DNA from: Syntrophomonadaceae bacterium
GTDB taxonomy: Bacteria; Bacillota_D; Dethiobacteria; DTU022; UBA8154
Direction: 5' to 3'
Length of the DNA stretch: 14,760 bases
Assembly (NCBI GenBank): GCA_007120815.1
Contig: SKMY01000030.1
Coordinates: 1-14,760 of the forward strand
In this document: positions 1-7,049 of the stretch, piece after piece
Position numbering within the stretch: the stretch's first letter is position 1
Layout: every line of letters begins with the position of its first letter
The notes under the pieces: generated by a model
Database searches by the model: none
What the model was told of the DNA's origin: nothing
Seen by the model: only the letters and a program-made list of their open reading frames with translations
Position numbers and translations under genes: made by a program

Positions 1-1248
1 ATGGAATCAGGCAAAGTGATCTTTGTTACGTTTGCCCTTCCCGGGGAAACCGTGGAGGCCGCAGTTACAGAAAAAAAAAAAGCCTGGACAAGGGGGCGGT
101 TGGAAAGAATAATAGCTCCATCCTCCTACCGCCGGGAACCGGCTTGCCCGCTTTTTTATTCCTGCGGGGGCTGCACCTTGCAGCACCTGGAGTACGAAAA
201 ACAGCTGGAATGGAAAAGAGTAAAGGTTGAGGAGAGCCTGGCTCGCCTGGGCGATCTCCAAAAAAGTCGGGTTCTCCCTGTGCTCGGGGCTTCCAACCCT
301 TATCACTACCGGAACAAGATTACCCTGCACTGGGAACAGCGCGGTGATAAGCCCCTTTTGGGTTTTTATAAGCCGGGCACTAACGAAATTGTGGAAACAA
401 AAGGCTGTCTGCTGGCATCGGAAAGGATAAATGAAGCATTAAGTGGACTGAGGACGGCATTGGATGGAATGAAACTGACTGGAAACGCTGAAAAAGGGCG
501 CAAGCAGGTCATTTTGCGGCATGCTTTTTCCCCGGACGATATTATGCTGGCCTTTTCCACCCCCGACGGGGCAGAACAACTCCTGGCCCAGCGCGTTCCT
601 GCTTTAAAAGAAACGGTTCCCCGTTTAGCATCTGTCTGGCACTTTTCCGGAACACGAGGCATTCACCTGGCTGGAAAACAACAGCTTCAAGAAAAAATGC
701 TAAACTGCACCTTTTCCCTGGGACCGAAGACGTTTTTCCAGGTTAACCCGCGGCAGGCTGAACACCTCTTTCAGGAAGTACGAAGCCGCCTCCAAGAACA
801 GCCCCCGTTTCAGGGTTTAGCCGACCTGCACTGCGGAACGGGAGTCATGGCCCTGCTGTGTGCGGATCAGGCATCCAGGGTTTATGGGATGGACTCTTTT
901 AGCCCGGCCATCGAAGACGCCCGAAAAAACGCCAGGTTTAACAGTATTAAACATGCCCATTTTTTTATGGGTTCGGCAGAGAATATGCTTCCCCGGCTGT
1001 TAAGCCGTTCTCCCATCCAGGCCGCCCTGCTCAACCCGCCCCGCCAGGGCTGCTCGGCGCCCCTGGTAGACACCCTGGCCGACGCGCAGGTGCCGTATTT
1101 GGTTTATGTGTCCTGCAACCCGGCCACCCTGAGCCGGGATCTGAAGCGGTTAACCCAACAGGGCTACCGGGCCGGCACCGTTCAGCCCGTGGACATGTTT
1201 CCCCAGACCCCCCACGTGGAGACGGTTTGTCTGCTGACACGAAATTAA
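1..1248 (+). CDS. rlmD: 23S rRNA (uracil-C5)-methyltransferase, RlmD/RlmCD type (5' end outside window)
   Basis: SAM-dependent enzyme that makes 5-methyluridine in 23S rRNA (U1939; the Bacillus RlmCD version also modifies U747). The reading frame is open from base 1 and the first residues (GKVIFV..ALPGE) are the middle of a TRAM RNA-binding domain, so the Met at base 1 is probably internal and perhaps 25-40 residues are missing upstream. Visible in residue order: the 4Fe-4S cysteines C49, C55, C58 and C136; FFQVNP (246-250), the usual family motif; the SAM-binding DLHCGTG (275-281); NPPRQGC (345-351); the catalytic cysteine C372 in YVSCNP; and the C-terminal DMFPQTPHVE (398-407) that closes the family fold. 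The NPPR form of the DPPR motif is the one I recall from RlmC. The next feature downstream is a pseudogene on the same strand, and no clear terminator lies between them. Family assignment is firm; the exact target uridine is inferred. Confidence 0.93.
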   Translation: MESGKVIFVTFALPGETVEAAVTEKKKAWTRGRLERIIAPSSYRREPACPLFYSCGGCTLQHLEYEKQLEWKRVKVEESLARLGDLQKSRVLPVLGASNPYHYRNKITLHWEQRGDKPLLGFYKPGTNEIVETKGCLLASERINEALSGLRTALDGMKLTGNAEKGRKQVILRHAFSPDDIMLAFSTPDGAEQLLAQRVPALKETVPRLASVWHFSGTRGIHLAGKQQLQEKMLNCTFSLGPKTFFQVNPRQAEHLFQEVRSRLQEQPPFQGLADLHCGTGVMALLCADQASRVYGMDSFSPAIEDARKNARFNSIKHAHFFMGSAENMLPRLLSRSPIQAALLNPPRQGCSAPLVDTLADAQVPYLVYVSCNPATLSRDLKRLTQQGYRAGTVQPVDMFPQTPHVETVCLLTRN

Positions 1249-1332
1249 GAAAGATTAACGAATAGATTAGTTGTTTGATGCCCCTTAATGCCGTCACTTT
1301 ACAATTTGCCTTGTTCAAGGAGGAGAAGATGA

Positions 1333-1487
1333 ATGGTTTATGTTGCGTTGCTGCGAGGAATCAATGTTGGTGGGCCCCCTTAATGAAGCTTGCGGGAACA
1401 ACGATATACAAAAAAATGACCATCAGGAACGTCAATACAACTCGTAAAATTTATGAAATAATGAAAGAAATGCATCAAGATATTTAA
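1333..1487 (+). pseudogene. DUF1697 gene collapsed by internal deletion
   Basis: A strong ribosome site (AAGGAGGAG, about 1318-1325) precedes ATG at 1333. This frame reads MVYVALLRGINVGG, the characteristic N-terminus of DUF1697 proteins, then PP and a TAA at 1381. In the next frame, from about 1383, the sequence reads LAGTTIYKKMTIRNVNTT followed by RKIYEIMKEM and a stop at 1485-1487. This resembles the C-terminal end of DUF1697 proteins (MTIRN.NT.RK). DUF1697 proteins are about 175-185 residues, so roughly 130 central residues and the original frame are gone. The join lies near the CCCCCT run at 1375-1380. No function is likely to remain. A 70-codon frame through 1275-1487 ignores the real N-terminus and should not be called as a gene. 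The N-terminal match is strong; the C-terminal match is from memory of the family. Confidence 0.72.
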
Positions 1488-1494
1488 TGCATTT
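1468..1494 (-). terminator. weak hairpin after metY
   Basis: AAATGCAT (1468-1475) and ATGCATTT (1487-1494) form a perfect 8-bp inverted repeat with an 11-base loop, just past the metY stop. The stem is AT-rich and is followed on the minus strand by CTTTCATTATTT rather than a clean U-run, so it is at best a weak terminator. It overlaps the end of the DUF1697 remnant. Confidence 0.3.
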
Positions 1495-1498
1495 ATAA

Positions 1499-2815
1499 TC
1501 AGCCCTTCTGGCTTTTTTCGATGGCCTGTTCCAGGTCGGCGATAATATCCTTCACCGTTTCCAACCCCACGGAAAGTCGAATATAGTCATCGGTGACACC
1601 GGTTGAATGCTGTTCTTCCCTGCTTAGCTGCTGGTGGGTGGTGGAAGCCGGGTGAATGATCAGGCTCTTGGCGTCGCCAATATTAGCCAGGTGGGAAATG
1701 AGCTTCACCCCGTTGATCAGCTTGATCCCCGCTTCGCGCCCGCCCTTGATGCCGAACCCGATGATGGCGCCAAAACCGTCTTTTAAAAATTGGCTGGCAC
1801 GCTGGTGATCCGGGTGGCCTGGCAGGCCCGGATAATTCACCCAGGTGACTGCGGGATGCCCTTCCAGCCAGCGGGCCACGGCCAGGGCATTTTTGGCATG
1901 TTCCCGTATTCTCAGGGGAAGGGTTTCCAGTCCCTGTAAGAAAAGAAAGGCGTTAAAAGGTGAAAGGGCCGGGCCCAGATCCCGCAGAAGCTGTACCCGC
2001 GCCTTTATGATATAGGCCAGTCCGGGAGCCACGGCCCCATCGTGCAGACCAAAAGCCTCCCAGTAACTTACCCCGTGATAGGAGGGGTCGGGTTCTACAA
2101 TTTCGGGAAATTTCCCGTTGTTCCAGTTGAATGTGCCCGCGTCTACGATGGCCCCACCGATACTGGTCCCGTGACCGCCGATAAACTTGGTTAAAGAATA
2201 TATAGCGATATCCGCGCCAAAGTCAAAGGGGTTAAACAAGGGGGGCGGCGATACGGTGTTATCCACGATTAACGGAATACCGTGCCTGTGGGCCACCTCC
2301 GCCAGGGCCGGAAAATCGTCTACGTTGTTCTTGGGGTTGCCGATGGATTCCAGGTAGATCAACCTGGTATTCTCATCAATAACTCCTTCAACCCGGTCAG
2401 GGTCCGAGGAGTCCACGAAACGCACTTCAATGCCCAACCTGGCCAGGGTGTAGTGGAACAGGTTGTACGTCCCTCCGTACAGGTAGTTGGTAGAGACGAT
2501 GTTCTGCCCGGAAGAGGTGATATTCAAGACAGCCAGGGTAATCGCCGCCTGTCCCGATGCCACCGCCAGGGCACCGCTGCCCCCGCTCATTTCGGCCAGG
2601 CGCTTTTCCAGCACATCGGTGGTGGGATTCATGATCCGGGAATAAATGTTTCCGAAATCCTCCAGGGCAAATAAGCTGGCGGCATGTTCCACGGAGTTGA
2701 AAACATATGACGTCGTCTGATAAATGGGAACGGCCCGGGCATTGGTAGCCGGATCGGGAACCTGTCCTCCATGGAGTGCAGTGGTTTCTATGCCGTTTCT
2801 TTGTTCTTTTTTCAT
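1499..2815 (-). CDS. metY: O-acetylhomoserine aminocarboxypropyltransferase (sulfhydrylase)
   Basis: PLP enzyme of the cystathionine gamma-synthase (Cys/Met metabolism) family. It joins O-acetylhomoserine with sulfide (or methanethiol) to give homocysteine (or methionine) in the cytoplasm. The product is 438 residues, normal for MetY. Seen: TTALHGGQ at the N-terminus; the substrate loop [15 protein letters not shown] (58-72); SGQAA (88-92); the PLP-contacting VDNTVSP (184-190); the Schiff-base lysine K210 in [10 protein letters not shown]; and SVGLE near the C-terminus. The start is the ATG at 2815, placed after GGAGGGG with about 7 bases of spacing; an in-frame TTG at 2830 lies inside that ribosome site and is unlikely. 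It is a single-gene unit with its own promoter (2878-2906) and a palindrome in the leader. I saw no SAM (S-box) riboswitch in the short leader, although these are common before metY in Firmicutes. Confidence 0.95.
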   Translation of the reverse strand: MKKEQRNGIETTALHGGQVPDPATNARAVPIYQTTSYVFNSVEHAASLFALEDFGNIYSRIMNPTTDVLEKRLAEMSGGSGALAVASGQAAITLAVLNITSSGQNIVSTNYLYGGTYNLFHYTLARLGIEVRFVDSSDPDRVEGVIDENTRLIYLESIGNPKNNVDDFPALAEVAHRHGIPLIVDNTVSPPPLFNPFDFGADIAIYSLTKFIGGHGTSIGGAIVDAGTFNWNNGKFPEIVEPDPSYHGVSYWEAFGLHDGAVAPGLAYIIKARVQLLRDLGPALSPFNAFLFLQGLETLPLRIREHAKNALAVARWLEGHPAVTWVNYPGLPGHPDHQRASQFLKDGFGAIIGFGIKGGREAGIKLINGVKLISHLANIGDAKSLIIHPASTTHQQLSREEQHSTGVTDDYIRLSVGLETVKDIIADLEQAIEKSQKG

Positions 2816-2843
2816 TGGCAACCCCTCCAACTTTACTATTATT

Positions 2844-2860
2844 TCTACTAATATAGTAGA
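2844..2860. promoter_or_regulatory. 17-bp palindrome in metY leader, candidate operator
   Basis: TCTACTA-ATA-TAGTAGA is a perfect 7-bp inverted repeat with a 3-base centre. It sits about 11-27 bases past the predicted metY transcription start and upstream of the ribosome site. Its length and AT-rich, two-fold symmetry suit a dimeric repressor. Rrf2-family regulators (CymR/IscR type) of sulfur genes bind sites of this general kind, but the exact regulator is inferred. Confidence 0.5.
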
Positions 2861-2877
2861 TATTGTTATGTTATTGT

Positions 2878-2906
2878 ATTTTAAAGGAAAAGCGCCCGGC
2901 TGTCAA
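2878..2906 (-). promoter_or_regulatory. sigma-A promoter of metY
   Basis: On the minus strand TTGACA (2906-2901), a 17-base spacer and TAAAAT (2883-2878). The -35 is a perfect consensus match and the -10 matches at five of six positions. Transcription should start near 2871, giving a leader of about 55 bases that carries the 2844-2860 palindrome. Confidence 0.75.
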
Positions 2907-3023
2907 TTCATTTGCGGCTAAAAACTGTTGAACACCGCAACCAGCCAAAAAGCCCAGCCCTGCAAGCAAAGCCATTCGGCAGAAATCCTTTCGATTCAAC
3001 TACACCACCTCTTTGTAAACTCA

Positions 3024-3257
3024 TTAGCTAAAGGTATTGCCGCTTCCTTGATGATAATCCATTGTCAGCAACTCTTCAATAACCCCCTGAATTCTTTTGC
3101 CTTCCCTGGGATCTATGGCTATGGCCCCACAGCGGTCACAGATAAGGCCTGACGCATTAATAACGAATTCCACATCCTCTTCTTCATTTCTCCAGATAAG
3201 GGGCGTGATAAAACGCCGCATGTCGCCACAGGCCCAGATGCATTTAAATTCTCTCAC
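3024..3257 (-). CDS. small CxxC protein, possibly YgiT-type zinc finger, unknown function
   Basis: A 77-residue protein I do not recognise with certainty. It starts at GTG 3257, preceded by AAGGTGGTG (one mismatch from a perfect ribosome site) with 7 bases of spacing. Cysteines lie at C6-xxx-C10 (CIWAC) and C40-xx-C43 (CDRC, followed by G), a spacing that could bind one zinc. The stretch EFVINASGLICDRCG (30-44) resembles the pattern of YgiT/MqsA-type finger domains, where a hydrophobic strand precedes the second CxxCG. The C-terminal third is a predicted amphipathic helix (KRIQGVIEELLTM). No partner toxin gene lies beside it, which argues against a standard toxin-antitoxin pair. It stands alone between metY and the NamZ gene. 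That it is a real gene is supported by the ribosome site and the Cys pairs. Confidence 0.62.
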   Translation of the reverse strand: MREFKCIWACGDMRRFITPLIWRNEEEDVEFVINASGLICDRCGAIAIDPREGKRIQGVIEELLTMDYHQGSGNTFS

Positions 3258-3616
3258 GAGATTTCACCACCTTCGGGTGTTTAATTATCCACCACGGGCC
3301 TTAGATATAAAAAGACCGGGTAACGAATCATTTTTTATCTTGATGTCCCCCGGCCTTCAACAAACTCAATAATTTTGCCTGTCTGTATTGCAGTGGCGTT
3401 GACTATCATTCCGGTTGCAGCTCTTATCCCTTCGGTTAAACCGAAACCCCTCGCCCTTGTAGATATTTTATGATTTAAGAATATTTTAGCAGTTCAGACA
3501 ACCAAAACACAAGTTCAGGCAGCAGCTAAAAAACAGACCGGGAGTTAAAAGAAACCGGTATGGGCTCCCTGAGACAGCGGACCAACAATTTTCTACTTTT
3601 TTTTAAACCTTTCGTC
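3258..3616. other. 359-bp stretch without an intact gene
   Basis: Contains a hairpin with a T-run on the minus strand (3309-3355), a perfect 15-bp palindrome TTCGGTTAAACCGAA at 3431-3445, and on the minus strand a start-less open frame (3493 to 3335) whose translation looks protein-like. No convincing promoter was found. Confidence 0.45.
3309..3355 (-). terminator. possible rho-independent terminator with long loop
   Basis: Read on the minus strand, GGCCGGG (3355-3349) can pair with CCCGGTC (3320-3314), including one G-U pair. TTTTT (3313-3309) follows. The 28-base loop is long, so this may be a weak terminator of leftward transcripts from the NamZ gene, or a leader structure of the 77-residue gene. 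Confidence 0.35.
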
Positions 3617-5173
3617 TTATCCGTCAATGTCTGCCCGGAGCCACTGCCCATTCCAGTCCACCCGGGCACCCAGGTATTCGCTAACGTAACGCAGGGGAAT
3701 CAACGTGCGGCCCTGGCGGATAACCGGAACCGTGTCCATAGCCCTGATTTGATCGCCAACACGAACCTGCGTGCTGTCTATGGTAAAGACCAGCCTTTTT
3801 CCGTTCCGTGATACGGTAACAGTGCGTTGGCCAGGATCCCAGTCCACCCGGGCTTCAAGTCCCTCAGCTACAAACCGCAGCGGAACCATTGTCCGGTAAT
3901 TTTCATCGATGTAAGGCTTTGTGTCAAAGTCTACAAGATCCCCGTTAACCGTTACTAGTATTTCCGGTGCATATTGGCTAATAAGATACTGTTCCCTGGA
4001 TGCTCTAAAACGATCCAGGTCGGCGGCAAATCGGGCTTCAATTTCGGGCGGCGCCATGCCCTGTTCCAGGTATTGACCGAATTTGTCCGTTCCCATAATC
4101 TTATCGAACATGACGATGGACTGCTGGGTCGTGCCGCTTTTGGGAACCTTGAAGTCGCCCAGGGAAAAAGCCGTTGAAAGGGCGTAGATACCCGTGCGGG
4201 CGGGATTAAACCGGTACGGATCGGTGATAACCAGGCGGACCCCCCCGGCACTTCCCCGGGTTTCAGGAATAAAGCGGACGCCCCCGAGCCCGTACCCGTT
4301 GAGCTTATCGGCAAATAATTGGGCGTTCAGGTCTTTCCCCCCGATCCACTTGAACTGGTCGGCCTGGAATACGCCGGTCCCCTCACCCAGTCCCGTGGCC
4401 ATGTATCCCATGACCGAGGTCAGGTCGGGAATGTTAGGCGAGGTCTGCACCCACGTCAGCCCCGTATCCTGGAAAAGGTAATTTCTACGGTACCCCTCCA
4501 TGGGCACAACGCGAAGGTCGGCACCAATCTTGCGATTGAAAAAGCGGGCCAGTTCCCCGGCTGTCATTCCGTGAGCCTTGGGCAGGTTATCCACCCCGAC
4601 AAAGGTAATAAAGCGGTCTTCCATCATGGGCCCTTCCACCACCATGCCCCCTAAGGGGTTGGGGCGATCCAGGACCACCACCGTCTTGTTGTTTTCCCGG
4701 GCAGCTGCCATGCAGTAGTTCAATGTCGACATGTATGTATAGCTGCGGGCCCCGATATCCTGGATATCAAAAACCAGCACGTCGACCCCCCTCAGCATGG
4801 CCGGTGTGGGTTTGCGGGTAGCCCCGTACAGACTGTAAACGGGAATTTTCAAATCGGAGTGGGTGTACGATTCCACGTATGCTCCGGCCCTGGCCTTTCC
4901 GTCGATTCCGTGCTCCGGGCCAAACAGGGCCACCAGGTTGATCCGGTTATCCCGGGCAAACACGTCGATGGTGCTTTTTCCCTGGCGGTTGACACCGCTC
5001 TGGTTGGTTACCAGCCCCACCCGTTTCCCTTCCACCAGGTGGAGATGCCTTTCAAACAGCACCTCGTTACCCAGTTTAAAATCAGCCGGCTGAGCGTTTG
5101 CCGTGACGGCAGGCAGGATAAACAACAGACAAAGCAATACCAGGGTAACGGTCCTTTTTTGAGTAGTTAGCAT
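3617..5173 (-). CDS. namZ: secreted exo-beta-N-acetylmuramidase-like protein (DUF1343/NamZ, GH171) with C-terminal copper-amine-oxidase-N-type domain
   Basis: 518 residues from the ATG at 5173, which follows AAAGGAG with good spacing; an upstream in-frame start at 5242 lacks one. A Sec signal peptide is clear: K6R7, hydrophobic 9-25, likely cut after ANA (27). Residues about 35-400 are the DUF1343 domain, founded by Bacillus NamZ, which releases N-acetylmuramic acid from the non-reducing end of peptidoglycan fragments. Motifs: FGPEHG (84-89, likely catalytic Glu), FDIQDIGARSYTY (135-147), RPNPLGG (170-176), HGMTAGEL (201-208) and SPNIPD (245-250). Residues about 405-515 hold two half-repeats, MVPLRFVAEGLEARVDWD (429-446) and LIPLRYVSEYLGARVDWN (491-508), typical of the copper amine oxidase N-terminal-like domain, which in clostridia is a frequent appendage of exported proteins and probably binds the cell wall. 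Enzymatic activity is inferred from the family. Confidence 0.9.
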   Translation of the reverse strand: MLTTQKRTVTLVLLCLLFILPAVTANAQPADFKLGNEVLFERHLHLVEGKRVGLVTNQSGVNRQGKSTIDVFARDNRINLVALFGPEHGIDGKARAGAYVESYTHSDLKIPVYSLYGATRKPTPAMLRGVDVLVFDIQDIGARSYTYMSTLNYCMAAARENNKTVVVLDRPNPLGGMVVEGPMMEDRFITFVGVDNLPKAHGMTAGELARFFNRKIGADLRVVPMEGYRRNYLFQDTGLTWVQTSPNIPDLTSVMGYMATGLGEGTGVFQADQFKWIGGKDLNAQLFADKLNGYGLGGVRFIPETRGSAGGVRLVITDPYRFNPARTGIYALSTAFSLGDFKVPKSGTTQQSIVMFDKIMGTDKFGQYLEQGMAPPEIEARFAADLDRFRASREQYLISQYAPEILVTVNGDLVDFDTKPYIDENYRTMVPLRFVAEGLEARVDWDPGQRTVTVSRNGKRLVFTIDSTQVRVGDQIRAMDTVPVIRQGRTLIPLRYVSEYLGARVDWNGQWLRADIDG

Positions 5174-5313
5174 ATACACAGACTCCTTTCTTGTACGGTG
5201 ATGTAGTGCCTTTCCTGCTCTGGTGCTCAGCAGGAAGCGCATGGTCTGAAACAGCCGCTACCCTGTTAAACGATCCAGCAGAATCATTTGTTTCTCTTCA
5301 TCCTCAAATTTGC

Positions 5314-5341
5314 AAAAAAAAGAGGCACATCAATGCGCCTT
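5314..5341 (-). terminator. rho-independent terminator of the flavin reductase/hydrolase unit
   Basis: On the minus strand AGGCGCA (5340-5334), loop TTGA and TGTGCCT (5329-5323) form a 7-bp stem with one G-U pair, followed by CTTTTTTTT. It lies downstream of the hydrolase gene and the palindromic repeat, and ahead of the NamZ gene, so it isolates the two units. Confidence 0.75.
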
Positions 5342-5394
5342 ATATTGGCATAACACCCTGTTTTATTCGTTACTACTCAGAGCTACTCGTAAGG

Positions 5395-5482
5395 GAAGCT
5401 GCGGGGACGGTTCTCTGTCGCTTCCGGAGCGAAGCGGAGAACCGACTCTTTAGGGAAAGCGACCGAACCGTCCCCCTGCTTC
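5395..5482. repeat. REP/MITE-like palindromic element
   Basis: An 88-bp GC-rich palindrome in the gap between the hydrolase and its terminator. The outer arms are GAAGCTGCGGGGACGGTTC (from 5395) and the near-complement ending CCGTCCCCCTGCTTC (5482), and each continues into GTCGCTT/AAGCGAC. Within it a second fold is possible: CGGTTCTC (5408-5415) and CGCTTC (5419-5424) pair with GAAGCG (5431-5436) and GAGAACCG (5437-5444), with a three-base bulge and a 6-base loop. The two folds exclude each other. GGGGACGGTTC-type palindromes are, as I recall, dispersed in Peptococcaceae genomes and linked to Y1/REP-associated tyrosine transposases; none is encoded here. Confidence 0.65.
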
Positions 5483-5564
5483 ACGACGATGCATGAAAAT
5501 AAGACAATGACTGAGTCGTTACGTTTATTCTTTTGCTGCGACTCCTGAAAACCGGGTGGTTCGT

Positions 5565-6350
5565 TCAAGCTGTTTTTGTTTTGGCGATAAACAACGTCAG
5601 CTGTTCAAAGTAATCCCGCCGACCTATAAACATGATATCATTGTGGCCGGCCCGGGGAATGCTGATCAATTCCAGGTCCGGGCTGTTGATCAGCTTCTGC
5701 TCCAGGTATTCCGCTTCCTCCAGGGGCACCAGGCGGTCTTCTTCACCGTGCAAGAGCAATACGGGCAGGGAAACACGGCTCACTTTATGTTCAGAGGCTT
5801 CTTTAACCTGATCCAGCCCTTCGATATTAGCAGGCAGGCCCAGATGGCTAATTAAACGGACGGGGCAGGCAAAACCGCTTTCTATGATCAACCCGTTAAA
5901 CGCTTCCGGGTTTGCTGCAGCCAGCTCCAGGGCGGGAATGCTGCCCATGGAACGCCCCATGATCCACAAATCCGTTCCCAGTTCCCTGGCAGCCAGTTCA
6001 TTTTGGACCGAACGGAATACCGGATGAGCATCCTCAACCAGGGAAGAAAAGGTAGGGGTCCCACTGCTGGCCCCGTAGCCCCGGTAATCGGCTACCACGA
6101 GATTGATACCTTGCTGGTGGTAGAAAGGAGCAATCCCATCGTAGTCGCTGGCAATTTCACCGTTTCCATGAAAGTAGAGTATCCAGGGTGCATGGGCTTC
6201 GTGCACAAAAAAGCGGGCGCAGACCTGTACGTTCTCTTCTACGGATATCATCTGATCAAAGGCACCAGGGCCGGGCGGTGTATGGTCCTGGCGAGGATGG
6301 AACAAGTATCTTAATAAAGTCGGGTGGTCAAGAAAAGCATAAGGGTTCAT
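5565..6350 (-). CDS. alpha/beta hydrolase (serine hydrolase), substrate unknown
   Basis: 261-residue cytoplasmic alpha/beta-hydrolase with no signal peptide. The oxyanion motif is HGNG (61-64). The nucleophile elbow is GRSMGS (132-137, Ser134). The acid is Asp205 in HGEEDRLVP (201-209) and the base is His236 in AGHND (234-238), so the triad is complete. DYRGYGASSGTP (88-99) is the strand-4 region typical of the BEM46/YfhR-like branch. The start at 6350 follows AAAGGAG with about 8 bases of spacing. The gene begins about 60 bases after the flavin reductase stop and is probably cotranscribed with it, ending at the 5314-5341 terminator. Esterase, thioesterase or peptidase activity cannot be told apart from sequence. 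Confidence 0.88.
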   Translation of the reverse strand: MNPYAFLDHPTLLRYLFHPRQDHTPPGPGAFDQMISVEENVQVCARFFVHEAHAPWILYFHGNGEIASDYDGIAPFYHQQGINLVVADYRGYGASSGTPTFSSLVEDAHPVFRSVQNELAARELGTDLWIMGRSMGSIPALELAAANPEAFNGLIIESGFACPVRLISHLGLPANIEGLDQVKEASEHKVSRVSLPVLLLHGEEDRLVPLEEAEYLEQKLINSPDLELISIPRAGHNDIMFIGRRDYFEQLTLFIAKTKTA

Positions 6351-6410
6351 TCATGCATCTCCTTTCAAAGCAAGTAAGTCGTTTCCGTTTCCCGGTATCG
6401 GCTCCGGTGG

Positions 6411-6971
6411 TTACTTTTTGCGTGAAAAACCGGCTTTTTGGCCCTTTTTCCGGGCACTTAAGTAATGCCCGCCGGAAAAACCCAAAAACTCCAGGGCTTC
6501 GGGGTCATATCGACCGGCATGATCCAACACGGTTTCATCAGCCATGACGTTAATGATTTCCCCCAGGATAAGGTCGTGGGTACCCAAATGAATCACTTGC
6601 TTAACCTTGCATTCCAGGCAGATGGGGCATTCTCCGATATAAGGGGCATAATCGAGCATCCCCCTTAGGGGAGTCAGGCCGAAGGTCTCAAACTTGTTGA
6701 TATTTCTTCCGCTGGTTACACCGCACCCGTCCACCACTTCCGCCATATCCGAGGTAGGGACATTTACAACAAATTCTTTTGTTTCCGAGATAAGGCCATG
6801 GGAGTAGCGGGAAGGTCTGACTGCAATAGACACCATGGGCGGCTCGGAGTTGACCACCCCTACCCAGGCCAGGGTAATCATATTGCCTTTGCCCTCGAGA
6901 TCGGCGCAAGAAACCAGCGCCGCCGGTACCGGGCCGAGAAACAAGCCCGGCTCAATTGATTTTTTACTCAT
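6411..6971 (-). CDS. flavin reductase-like (flavoredoxin) FMN-binding protein
   Basis: 186 residues, the usual length of the flavin reductase-like (FMN-binding split-barrel) family. PVPAALVSC near the N-terminus and GNMITLAWVGVVNSEPPMVSIAVRPSRYSHGLI match the FMN-binding signature of that family. FVVNVP follows, then GRNINKFETFGL. In anaerobes such proteins (flavoredoxin) carry electrons between ferredoxin or NAD(P)H systems and acceptors; a reductase partner for a monooxygenase is less likely here. Three cysteines sit in ECPICLEC. The C-terminus is lysine/arginine-rich. Two ATGs lie in tandem at 6974 and 6971; the second has better spacing (6 bases) from the GGGGG ribosome site. It is the first gene of a likely two-gene unit with the hydrolase. 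Physiological partner unknown. Confidence 0.88.
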   Translation of the reverse strand: MSKKSIEPGLFLGPVPAALVSCADLEGKGNMITLAWVGVVNSEPPMVSIAVRPSRYSHGLISETKEFVVNVPTSDMAEVVDGCGVTSGRNINKFETFGLTPLRGMLDYAPYIGECPICLECKVKQVIHLGTHDLILGEIINVMADETVLDHAGRYDPEALEFLGFSGGHYLSARKKGQKAGFSRKK

Positions 6972-6991
6972 CATCGTCCCCCATTTCGGTA

Positions 6992-7023
6992 TTAAACGGT
7001 TTAACAGGTATAATTAGTACCTG
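6992..7023. promoter_or_regulatory. two adjacent inverted repeats before the flavin reductase
   Basis: TTAAAC-G-GTTTAA (6992-7004) directly abuts CAGGTA-N7-TACCTG (7005-7023). They lie 20-50 bases upstream of the flavin reductase start, where a promoter or operator would be expected. The minus-strand promoter there is weak at best (TTGGGT, 17 bases, TATACC). The repeats could be repressor sites or a leader stem; no regulator can be named. Confidence 0.35.
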
Positions 7024-7049
7024 CTTTTTACCCAATAGATCAGGCACTT

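Noticed and set aside
1275..1487. 70-codon plus-strand ORF as a gene
   Set aside because: Its start at 1275 has no ribosome site. The site at 1318-1325 serves the ATG at 1333 in another frame, and the C-terminal half is the DUF1697 fragment.
2816..2877. SAM riboswitch or T-box in the metY leader
   Set aside because: The leader is about 55 bases and has none of the conserved S-box or T-box elements.
3024..3257. Toxin-antitoxin pair around the CxxC protein
   Set aside because: No small toxin-like ORF with a ribosome site lies on either side.
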